Positions 35,650-41,809 of a DNA stretch of 41,809 nt are shown here, one piece after another. Position numbers and translations under genes: made by a program. Source of the stretch: a virus. Below the pieces are notes generated by a model, which worked only from the letters and a program-made list of their open reading frames with translations, did not search any database and was not told where the DNA came from. Where the stretch lies: IMG/VR virus record IMGVR_UViG_3300042351_001534, positions 1 through 41,809 of that record; one strand, given 5' to 3'. Position 1 is the first letter of the stretch. Each line of letters begins with the position of its first letter.

Positions 35650-37727
35650 TGTGCGCCTCCTTGCATTTCTTCGGCGACTTTTTGGAGGCCGGGCTGGGCG
35701 CCGACGCGGCCGATCTGGGCGTTTTGTTGTTGTTGGACCTGGAAGGCGAATGACTCCATGCGGGCGTTGAGCATGGCGGCGAAGATTTGGTCTTGTTGCA
35801 GGCGCTGCTGGATGGCGGGGTTGCTCTGGATGATGTTTTGCAGCGTCTGCAAACGGAGCTGGAAGTTCTGGCCTTCGCTTTTGAGCGGTGGCTCGGTGCC
35901 GGCGGCGATTTTTGTATATTGGACTTGCTCGTCGTCGATTTCTTGCTGGCTGGCGGCCTCGGCGTCGCGGATGAGGAGCTCGGACAGATTGGGGTCAATA
36001 GAGCCGAAGAGGAATTTGACGAGACCGGCGCGGTCGATGACGCCTTGCGTGTCGAGGGGGATGAGCTGCGTGAGCCCTTGCAATTTGATCTTGAGCGCTT
36101 CGGAGTCCAGCGTGCGGGCGTCGAAATCAAGGCGGAGGTCGTATTTGCCCTGGATATCCTGGCGGCTGGCGCGGAAGGGGGTGGGCAGTCCGCCGGCGAC
36201 TCGCACGAATTGGATGTCGTCGAGGTATTGCTGACAGAGTTGGAAGGTCTGGCCGAGGATGAGGGCCATGTCGGCGAGCCAGGTATCGACCAGATCCTGT
36301 TGGGCGAGGAGAGCCCGCTGCGGGGCCATGTCGGCGCGGGGAATGCCGAAATACTCATCAACATCGCGGCGGGTGGCGGCTTCGATTTCGATGGTGCCCA
36401 TGTCATTCACCGGCGGGGCCATCCATTGGAATTCGCCGGGGCGACGCTCTGGGAGCATCTTGGCAGGGCCGAGCACGATTTCCATTTTTCCTCTCGAGGC
36501 CGGGATTTTGAGGGGAGGCAGAATGGTGAGCGAGGCGCGGTCGCTGCGATAGTCGCGCTGCACCTTGATTTCGCTCTGCTGGCTGGCGACAAGCTCGGGG
36601 ACGCCTCGGGCCTCGATGAGGGGGCGGCTGGTGCGCTCGAGGGGAAGCTCGATGAAGGGATACTGGCCGTGCTCGTAGCCCATGGCCTCGGACTTGGCGA
36701 CGCGGTCCACGACGCTGGGCTGAATGTGGGTGCAGATGACCTCCATGGCACCGATCTTTTCGTTCCACTTTTTCTGATAGACGCGCCAGACCTCGATCAT
36801 GTCGCGGTCGTCGGAGAGCAGGAATGTGTCGGTGATGCGATACATGTTGCGGCCGGTGCGGCGGGAGATGCCTTTGTGCTTCACGGCCTCTTCGATCCAG
36901 CGTGGGTCGTAGTCTTCGGTGACTTCGCGCTCGCGGAGCTCGTCCTCGCGGAGGAGTTCGCGGCAGGCGATGAATGGGGCCCGCTGGAGGTCGTAGGTTG
37001 AGGGCGGGAAGATGATGTCCTCCCACGGCTCGTAAGCCTGCCAATCGGGGAGGTTCTCGAAGATGTAGGGCGAGTCGTATTCAAACGCTCCTGTCTCGCG
37101 GAGCTTGCGGACATTGGCTGCGGTGCCTTGGCCTGGAAGCAGGAGATCCATCTCGCGGGCCACGGCCTCTTCCTGCGTGGGGTCGAGGATGGCCTCGATC
37201 ATCATGGCGAGCTGGGGGTCGCCGGTCTCCATGTATTGCATCTGGAGAGACTCGAGCGTGAAGGTGAGCTTTTCGTTGCGAGTGGTGCGGCGCCAGAAGA
37301 CGCCCATGACGGCGAGGCCGTAGGTCTCGCGGATGTTTGCGGCGAGTTCGACCTCGCGCTTGGTCATGGCGGAGCAGTGGGAATTGAGGATCCACTGGAT
37401 GACGGTCTCGACTTTGCGGCCGGCCATGATGTCGGTCGTCTCGGTGGGCATGACGGCGAGACGGGCGCGGGTGAAGGAGTTTTTCATCAACCGCACACGC
37501 TCGTTGATGAGCATGTCGGAAAGGCGGATGCGGGAGTCGGAAGCGCCATCCCATGGGAATGCGTTTTTGCCGAGGTTCGACGAGTATTTGCGGCCGGTGT
37601 CGTCTTGTCCTGGCCAGAGGCAGAAGCGCTGGTTGTAGTTGAGATTTTTCCTCGACCAGTAGTTCGCGGCGTCGGTCTCCGCTTCTTCGACGAGGCCGAT
37701 GATTTCTGAGATGTCCGAGGATTTCAT
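35646..37727 (-). CDS. Portal protein
   Basis: 693 residues from ATG 37727; longer in-frame openings are low-complexity. Typical portal features: an N-terminal helical region (WSRKNLNYNQRFCLWPGQDD), the segment NAFPWDGASDSRIRLSDMLI, a central body with ENLPDWQAYEPWEDIIFPPS, and a Q-rich helical C-terminus (QNFQLRLQTLQNIIQSNPAI, then QQRLQQDQI) that would form the barrel inside the capsid. Size is as for large podovirus portals. The gene lies after scaffold and capsid, unlike the common TerL-portal order. Confidence 0.85.
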   Translation of the reverse strand: MKSSDISEIIGLVEEAETDAANYWSRKNLNYNQRFCLWPGQDDTGRKYSSNLGKNAFPWDGASDSRIRLSDMLINERVRLMKNSFTRARLAVMPTETTDIMAGRKVETVIQWILNSHCSAMTKREVELAANIRETYGLAVMGVFWRRTTRNEKLTFTLESLQMQYMETGDPQLAMMIEAILDPTQEEAVAREMDLLLPGQGTAANVRKLRETGAFEYDSPYIFENLPDWQAYEPWEDIIFPPSTYDLQRAPFIACRELLREDELREREVTEDYDPRWIEEAVKHKGISRRTGRNMYRITDTFLLSDDRDMIEVWRVYQKKWNEKIGAMEVICTHIQPSVVDRVAKSEAMGYEHGQYPFIELPLERTSRPLIEARGVPELVASQQSEIKVQRDYRSDRASLTILPPLKIPASRGKMEIVLGPAKMLPERRPGEFQWMAPPVNDMGTIEIEAATRRDVDEYFGIPRADMAPQRALLAQQDLVDTWLADMALILGQTFQLCQQYLDDIQFVRVAGGLPTPFRASRQDIQGKYDLRLDFDARTLDSEALKIKLQGLTQLIPLDTQGVIDRAGLVKFLFGSIDPNLSELLIRDAEAASQQEIDDEQVQYTKIAAGTEPPLKSEGQNFQLRLQTLQNIIQSNPAIQQRLQQDQIFAAMLNARMESFAFQVQQQQNAQIGRVGAQPGLQKVAEEMQGGAQ

Positions 37728-38056
37728 TGGACGACGATGGTCGGCTTGGCGGTGGTGGTGACGACGGTGTGGGGGTTGGCTTTTTTGAATTCCTCGCGGA
37801 ATCCTTTGTCCTTCCAGCAACCGGGGTAGAGGTTGTTCCAGTAGATGTAGGAATCGAAATCGACGCTCATGGTGTGCTGGCCGATGCCGTCCACCGTGCT
37901 GCGGGCTGCGGCGATGCGGTCGCTCGCGGCTTTGATCCGCTGCTGGCGCATCTCGGCGGTGACCATGGAGGCGTGCCAGCCGGTGCGGAGTTCCTCGGTG
38001 ACCAGCGGGGCGAGGTCACCAAGATCGGCTTCGAGTTCTACTGCGAGGTCGGACAT
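37724..38056 (-). CDS. Small protein between capsid and portal, 110 residues
   Basis: ATGA overlap with the portal start. Helical first half (VELEADLGDLAPLVTEELRT, QRIKAASDRIAAARSTVDG) followed by DFDSYIYWNNLYPGCWKDKG and a tail ending TTTAKPTIVVQ. It is separated from the capsid gene by a hairpin at 38069-38138. Possible head completion or decoration protein; no family recognised. Confidence 0.65.
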   Translation of the reverse strand: MSDLAVELEADLGDLAPLVTEELRTGWHASMVTAEMRQQRIKAASDRIAAARSTVDGIGQHTMSVDFDSYIYWNNLYPGCWKDKGFREEFKKANPHTVVTTTAKPTIVVQ

Positions 38057-38068
38057 TTAGAAAATTGT

Positions 38069-38138
38069 CCCGCATTGGGAGGGGCGCTCAGGGTTTATCT
38101 GGAGGGTGGTGAGCGCCCCTCCGTAGGGCCTATGCGGG
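38069..38138 (-). terminator. Hairpin after the major capsid gene
   Basis: Nested inverted repeats: an outer 7-bp stem (CCCGCAT at 38069-38075 with ATGCGGG at 38132-38138) and an inner 13-bp stem (GGAGGGGCGCTCA at 38078-38090 with TGAGCGCCCCTCC at 38110-38122). In the minus-strand RNA it is followed by ACAATTTTC, a weak U-tract. Likely an attenuator or RNA 3'-end protector that sets high capsid output relative to portal. Confidence 0.75.
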
Positions 38139-38148
38139 GGAGGCTGGA

Positions 38149-39165
38149 TTAGGCTGTCGGTGCGAACTTGCCGAGAGCCAGAGGGCTCTTGACGCAGAGG
38201 GCGCAGATCGCGTCCACGATGCCGCGTGGGCCACCGCCACGGTCTTCCAGTTCTTGGAAGCGGGGCTTGCGGTTGTAGCGGAGCTCGACCATGTCCATGT
38301 CGAGGACATAGCCACGGCCGTTTTGCACAGCGGCTGCGTTGGTGGTCGCGTCAGCGGCCAGGAAGAGCGATGGGATGAGCTCGAGAGTGCCGAAGTCGCC
38401 CTCGAAGATATCCACCGTCGAGACGATTTTGTTCTCGTCCTTCTGGTTCAACACGCGGATCGCGCTGGCGACATTCGTCGAAGCAAACTGCGTTCTCGTG
38501 AAGGAGGTGAACTGGCGCTTGAGCGTCGGTCCGCAGACGAGGCTGTAGGTCGAAACCTTGCCAGTCTGGGAGTAGATGCTCTGGAGCATGTCCTGGATGT
38601 TGTTTTCGGTGAGCGATGCGGTCGCAGTCGCGTTGATCGAGCCGGTGGGCGTGCGGTAGTTGGCGTTGACGGGGAGGTCGGACTGAGCGCCGTTTTGCAC
38701 CCAACGGCCGAGGCCACGGGTGAGGTAGGCGTTGGAGCCGGATTGCTCGCGGCCTTCTTGGTCCGAGCAGAAGGTGGCTTCCATGTCGCGCTTGAGCATC
38801 TCGAGGGATTTGCTGACGGCGCGGGCCATTTCTTTCTTTTTGCCGATGCCGGCAACTTCAGAAACGGTGTTCGCCAGATCGTCCACAGAGGGAACGCGGC
38901 GGAACTTCTGGATGCGGGCGCTTAAAAGCACACGATTTGCGGCTTGGTCTTCAAAGTCGGAAGCGGTGACATCCGAGTTCGAGAGGACGCCGGTCAGCGA
39001 GGGAGTGCCGAAGGCATCAGCTTGCCACTGGGTGAGGGGGTTGATGGGTTCTGCGCCCTTCTTCGCCATGGAGACGACGGGGCATGATTTGGCGTCCACG
39101 ACCGCGATGAGGTCGGAGAGGTCCTGGCGGATGCCAGTTTGGGAGGTGATGAGTGTTGCGGGCAT
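38149..39165 (-). CDS. Major capsid protein, SU10/DUF5309-like
   Basis: 338 residues from ATG 39165. The segment RVLLSARIQKFRRVPSVDDL, then AGIGKKKEMARAVSKSLEML and KRDMEATFCSDQEGRE, reproduces the conserved N-terminal arm/helix pattern of DUF5309-type capsid proteins (HK97 fold). Later strands include NKIVSTVDIFEGDFGTLELI and YVLDMDMVELRYNRKPRFQE. It would form the icosahedral shell around the scaffold encoded just upstream. There is no Shine-Dalgarno motif: the leader is C/A-rich. The gene is followed by a strong hairpin. Confidence 0.88.
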   Translation of the reverse strand: MPATLITSQTGIRQDLSDLIAVVDAKSCPVVSMAKKGAEPINPLTQWQADAFGTPSLTGVLSNSDVTASDFEDQAANRVLLSARIQKFRRVPSVDDLANTVSEVAGIGKKKEMARAVSKSLEMLKRDMEATFCSDQEGREQSGSNAYLTRGLGRWVQNGAQSDLPVNANYRTPTGSINATATASLTENNIQDMLQSIYSQTGKVSTYSLVCGPTLKRQFTSFTRTQFASTNVASAIRVLNQKDENKIVSTVDIFEGDFGTLELIPSLFLAADATTNAAAVQNGRGYVLDMDMVELRYNRKPRFQELEDRGGGPRGIVDAICALCVKSPLALGKFAPTA

Positions 39166-39200
39166 TGTGTTAAGGGGGGGGTTGGTTTGGATTTGGGGGG

Positions 39201-40223
39201 TTAGAGCGCTCCTTCGAGGAACGCGGCGATGTCGTCGGTCTTGAGCGAGGATCCTCGAGAGAACAGGTTTTTTGCTCCTTCGCGGGTCGCTATGGTCTGG
39301 GCGGGCACTCGGGCACCTTTGGCAGGGCTTGGCGGGGCGCTGGCTTTCACGGGGGATTTCGACTCGGTCTTGGACGCTGCGGCTTTTTTCTGGGCGGCCT
39401 CGGCACGGGCGAAGCGGAGCTTCTGGCCCTCGATGGCGTCGCCTACGATCATCTCGAGTTGAGGGAGACCTTTGAGGTAGGGGTGCGCTTTGAGCGTGGC
39501 TACGAGGCTTTCGTGCTCGGGGGTGCCGGACTTGAAGAGAGCCGGGTAGACGGCCTTGGCTTCTTGCATGACGGCACTGCGCTGCGAGATCCATTCCTTG
39601 CGCTTGGGGGCGTGCTCGGTGAGGAGCTCGTCGGCGGTGGCGAGGTATTCACGAACCTGGGAGGGCTCGTAGTAGACATCCTCGCCGGCGGCATTCTGGA
39701 CGGTGCCGCCTTCCAAATTCTTGATCGCCCAAGCGCGGATTTTTTTCGCGGTGGCAACCCGATCTTCGAGTTGCTCGGGCGTTTCCACATCGGCGAGCGG
39801 GTCGCTTGCGGTGGGTGTAACTTGGATGGGAACGGTGGCGTCGAGTTTGGCTCGCAGCTCGCTGACCTCGCTCTCGAGAGTCTCGGCGCGTTCTTCGGCC
39901 TCGCGGCGTTTGGCCGTGATTTTGTCGATGCGCTTGAGGAGCTTCTCGGGGACGGGGTTCTTTTCCTCTTCCGGCTCGGCGTCGTCTTTGTCCTCTTCGG
40001 ACTCGGCGTCGCTGTCGTCTTCAGACTTTTCGTCGGTATCCTGTGAAAGATCAGTTTCCGCTGAGGTGTCCTCCGTCTCGGTGGCCTCTGGCTGCGCTTC
40101 TGGCGCGGCTTCGGTCTCCTCGGCGGCGGGTTGTTCCTGCGGGGTTATCTCCTCGAGATCGAAGCCGATTTCGGCTGCAATGTCGGAGAGCGTCATTGGG
40201 GTGTCTTGTGTGTCTGTCGTCAT
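39201..40223 (-). CDS. Scaffolding protein
   Basis: 340 residues from ATG 40223 (a GTG 45 bases upstream is less likely). N-terminal 100 residues are very acidic and disordered (EEDKDDAEPEEEKNPVPE), then a coiled coil (LKRIDKITAKRREAEERAET, LESEVSELRAKLD), then helical domain and a basic A/K/P-rich C-terminus with KTESKSPVKASAPPSPAKGA. This composition, immediately ahead of the capsid gene, is that of a scaffold whose basic tail binds capsid subunits. No protease motif was found in it. Confidence 0.8.
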   Translation of the reverse strand: MTTDTQDTPMTLSDIAAEIGFDLEEITPQEQPAAEETEAAPEAQPEATETEDTSAETDLSQDTDEKSEDDSDAESEEDKDDAEPEEEKNPVPEKLLKRIDKITAKRREAEERAETLESEVSELRAKLDATVPIQVTPTASDPLADVETPEQLEDRVATAKKIRAWAIKNLEGGTVQNAAGEDVYYEPSQVREYLATADELLTEHAPKRKEWISQRSAVMQEAKAVYPALFKSGTPEHESLVATLKAHPYLKGLPQLEMIVGDAIEGQKLRFARAEAAQKKAAASKTESKSPVKASAPPSPAKGARVPAQTIATREGAKNLFSRGSSLKTDDIAAFLEGAL

Positions 40224-40374
40224 GGTAATCCAACCAAGTGGGTCAGCGCCTTCTGGGTCGAGCGGCACAGGGGGCTCGTTGAAATTCAGAATGACGACAG
40301 AATTCTGGAAAGCTATAGAGCCGCACCCAGAGCGGCAGAAACAGGCATCGACCGACCTATAACGGCAGAAAAAA

Positions 40375-40407
40375 AGCGAACCGCTAAGGATTACTTAACG
40401 GTTCGCT
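40375..40407 (-). terminator. Intrinsic terminator ahead of the scaffold gene
   Basis: 14-bp stem with one mismatch (AGCGAACCGCTAAG at 40375-40388 and CTTAACGGTTCGCT at 40394-40407), 5-base loop. On the minus strand it is followed directly by a run of seven Ts, the classic terminator layout. It ends the transcript of the 40509-41392 cluster and implies a separate promoter for scaffold and capsid between 40224 and 40374, where I saw no convincing -35/-10 pair. Confidence 0.85.
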
Positions 40408-40420
40408 GGGCTGAAAAAGG

Positions 40421-40500
40421 TCCGACGGCTCAGGTCGCTCATGGTCGCCTCGCTTACCCCTTGGGAACGGCGAGACGGCATGCCCTCAGTGACCGCCGGA
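40421..40500 (-). ncRNA. Candidate structured RNA upstream of the terminator
   Basis: 80-base stretch with no open frame, closed by an 8-bp stem (40421-40428 with 40493-40500). The stem is perfect, with one G-U pair, only in the minus-strand RNA, while the plus strand would have an A-C mismatch. Internal arms such as TCGCC/GGCGA are possible. It is followed 13 bases later by the intrinsic terminator. It could be a free small RNA or a structured 3' end of the upstream mRNA. Confidence 0.45.
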
Positions 40501-40508
40501 AAAATCAA

Positions 40509-40901
40509 TCAGAATGTTCGGAGAATCTGTCCAACAACGGCATCTCGTATCACTTCTTCAAAATTTGGGATTTTTTCTACCATGCTTGGATGTTCTTTGA
40601 TGGCTTGATCGACAGCTTCGTCAGCAATTTCGTTTGCCGACTCTTGAACCACATACTCTGCAAAATCTCCTGAGCTCCAATTCGTGTAATCAAAATCCAA
40701 AAGCCAACAGGACCAATTAACTCCAGTGGTTGCGCCCAGTTTTTGCATTTCAAATTCAATTTGAGCTTTCAACTTTTCAAGTGTTGAGCTGACAATTTTC
40801 TCTGCTTTTTTTTCAAAATTTCTCAGCTCTTTTTCGTTTTCACGCACATGAGAAATCCATTGTGCGAACTGGGCGGTTTTTTCTGATTTCGGTGTTTTCA
40901 T
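40509..40901 (-). CDS. Coiled-coil hypothetical protein, 130 residues
   Basis: Start at ATG 40901 (further upstream sequence in frame is out-of-character). Helical: RENEKELRNFEKKAEKIVSS, TLEKLKAQIEFEMQKLG, then SGDFAEYVVQESANEIADEA and VDQAIKEHPSMVEKIPNFEE. The region is AT-rich compared with its neighbours. It is the last gene before the terminator. Possible virion or packaging accessory protein; no family recognised. Confidence 0.7.
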   Translation of the reverse strand: MKTPKSEKTAQFAQWISHVRENEKELRNFEKKAEKIVSSTLEKLKAQIEFEMQKLGATTGVNWSCWLLDFDYTNWSSGDFAEYVVQESANEIADEAVDQAIKEHPSMVEKIPNFEEVIRDAVVGQILRTF

Positions 40902-40905
40902 TGTA

Positions 40906-41196
40906 TTAGTATTGGGTTGATTTGCTCGCTTCGTCAATGCGCTGGAGGAGGTCGGACTCAAAACCGCGCAGGGCGTCGAGGGCACCGGCGCAGTGGGCGA
41001 GTTGGCCGTGCTCGGTGGCGGTCTTGATGCTGCCGACCAATTCGGTGGCGTCATCGATATGGTCGCGGAGGACTTGCAGGACGGCTTGCACGACGAGCGG
41101 CTTGCTGCCGGGCATGCACAGCGCGGTCGTCATGTCGTCGTCGTCGAGACGGTCTGGCAGCATGTAGCGGGTGGTGGGTTTTTTTAGGTTGAACAT
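40906..41196 (-). CDS. Small helical protein, 96 residues
   Basis: ATG 41196 follows the helix-turn-helix gene by 4 bases. Sequence: NLKKPTTRYMLPDRLDDDDM, then PLVVQAVLQVLRDHIDDATE and LDALRGFESDLLQRIDEASK; mostly amphipathic helix with a polar end (KSTQY). Position after terL and before the coiled-coil gene suggests a packaging or head accessory role. No family recognised. Confidence 0.68.
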   Translation of the reverse strand: MFNLKKPTTRYMLPDRLDDDDMTTALCMPGSKPLVVQAVLQVLRDHIDDATELVGSIKTATEHGQLAHCAGALDALRGFESDLLQRIDEASKSTQY

Positions 41197-41200
41197 AAGG

Positions 41201-41392
41201 TCAGGCGAGTTGGAATTTTTTGATGATGGCTGCGAGAGAGAAGGTGTGGCGTTTCTGCCGGGGCGCGGGGATCGGGTGCAGGAGGCCGACTTCGATGTAG
41301 GTCTTGTAGGTGCGCTCCGAAATGCCGAGGAGGTCCATGACATCGCGCTTGCGGAGCGTGCGGCGTTTAATAGGCACCTCCTCCGGTAACAT
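41201..41392 (-). CDS. MerR-like helix-turn-helix protein
   Basis: 63 residues. RTLRKRDVMDLLGISERTYK, then TYIEVGLLHPIPAPRQKRHT and FSLAAIIKKFQ form a MerR/excisionase-type winged helix. ATG 41392 is preceded by AAGGAGGT seven bases upstream, a strong ribosome site, so this start is preferred to the one seven codons earlier. The first 26 bases overlap the end of terL. Position in the late region suggests a late-gene or packaging-site DNA binder; it could also be a second excisionase. Confidence 0.75.
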   Translation of the reverse strand: MLPEEVPIKRRTLRKRDVMDLLGISERTYKTYIEVGLLHPIPAPRQKRHTFSLAAIIKKFQLA

Positions 41393-41809
41393 GGAGCCGA
41401 CCTCCTTCCACATTGCCGACTCCAGAAGTGAGGAGGTAGCGGAGGCAGTCGATGGGGTCTTTGCTGGCGCCTTTTTGGCCGTCGGTGCCGGTCCACTCCT
41501 TGAGGGCCCAGATGGTGTTGGTGCATGCCTCGGAGATATAGAGCCGAGGGGCATTCGTGTGGTCGATGGGGTTTTCTTCGTCATAGTAGAGTGCGTTGTT
41601 GATGAGGCCGACGCCTTCCTCGATGTTCTCGCCAGGGCAGGATCGGAAGGACATGCCGACATCTTCAAGTTCCTCGAGGAGGGTGGTGGATTGCTCGCGG
41701 GTGCCGGCGACGGTGGTGTTCGCATACCTTGAGTCTATCCAGCGCTCAAAAATCTTGACCTTGTCGTGGGCTTCCATGCGCTCGATTTCGGCCTTGTAGG
41801 CGAGCAGAC
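41367..41809 (-). CDS. terL: Large terminase subunit, C-terminal part (continues from 1)
   Basis: C-terminal 136 residues and more of the terminase whose N-terminal part is at 1-1295. The nuclease domain continues through EAHDKVKIFERWIDSRYANT and FRSCPGENIEEGVGLINNAL and ends with DPIDCLRYLLTSGVGNVEGG then LHVTGGGAY. The Asp in DPIDCLRYL is a common last nuclease acidic residue of terminases. The stop at 41367 lies inside the overlapping helix-turn-helix gene. Confidence 0.93.
   Translation of the reverse strand, partial: LLAYKAEIERMEAHDKVKIFERWIDSRYANTTVAGTREQSTTLLEELEDVGMSFRSCPGENIEEGVGLINNALYYDEENPIDHTNAPRLYISEACTNTIWALKEWTGTDGQKGASKDPIDCLRYLLTSGVGNVEGGRLHVTGGGAY
41683..41809. repeat. Terminal direct repeat, right copy (circular joint)
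   Basis: Identical to bases 1-127; see there. After removing one copy the circle is 41,682 bp. Confidence 0.95.

Noticed and set aside
1-41809. Biological terminal repeats for fixed-end packaging
   Set aside because: The repeat is exactly 127 bp and lies inside the terminase coding sequence, which is expected of an assembly overlap.

Overview
This window is a complete small temperate phage genome, assembled as a circle and cut inside the large terminase gene. The first and last 127 bases are identical, so the unique genome is about 41,682 bp, and the terminase reading frame runs uninterrupted across the joint. Head genes (SU10/DUF5309-like major capsid, scaffold, portal), a nozzle-like tail protein, several large ejection-type proteins and the absence of any tape-measure gene point to a short-tailed (podovirus-like) virion. 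Lipoproteins with clean lipoboxes and a small lysis cassette point to a Gram-negative host. The tyrosine recombinase has a C-terminal signature (N-x-L-R-H-S-F-A-S-Y, then a WW near the C-terminus) that I associate from memory with Verrucomicrobiota-type integrases; the host phylum is therefore an inference and not proven.

Almost everything is on the minus strand, so the map is best read from high to low coordinates. Early block (10.7 to 1.3 kb): a ribbon-helix-helix regulator, an excisionase-like helix-turn-helix protein, small membrane proteins, a Sak4-like ATPase, a PD-(D/E)XK (DUF2800-like) nuclease, an SSB-like protein, a RuvC-like resolvase, a winged-helix replication protein, a DnaB helicase, a candidate small terminase, several small proteins, and the large terminase. 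Head block (41.4 to 34.7 kb): small helical proteins, a terminator, scaffold, capsid, portal, adaptor. Tail-fibre block (34.6 to 30.1 kb), lysis block (30.1 to 29.0 kb), then a metallophosphoesterase, the nozzle, two more fibre genes, a SET-domain protein, a lysine-free 787-residue protein, a PAPS-reductase-like protein overlapping a CxxCxxCC protein, two small virion candidates, and a 1809-residue protein carrying a zinc-protease motif.

The lysogeny region is at 10.7 to 12.8 kb. Two genes only are on the plus strand: a ribbon-helix-helix protein and a PEGA-type lipoprotein. They diverge from the early operon across a 158-bp control region with three GGTGCTACT repeats and a perfect GGGTGATCACCC palindrome. 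The integrase converges on them. Upstream of the integrase lies attP: a 28-bp copy of the 3' end of a tRNA (probably serine) flanked by repeats of CATTGACAC in both orientations.

The genome is extremely compact: more than twenty gene junctions are ATGA or GTGA overlaps. Many late genes have no Shine-Dalgarno sequence and instead follow C/A-rich leaders. The points most worth attention are the putative protease in the ejection-type giant protein, the PAPS-reductase/CxxCxxCC overlap where a single base seems to have erased an ATGA junction, the lysogeny switch with its co-transcribed lipoprotein, and the structured RNA plus terminator ahead of the scaffold gene.
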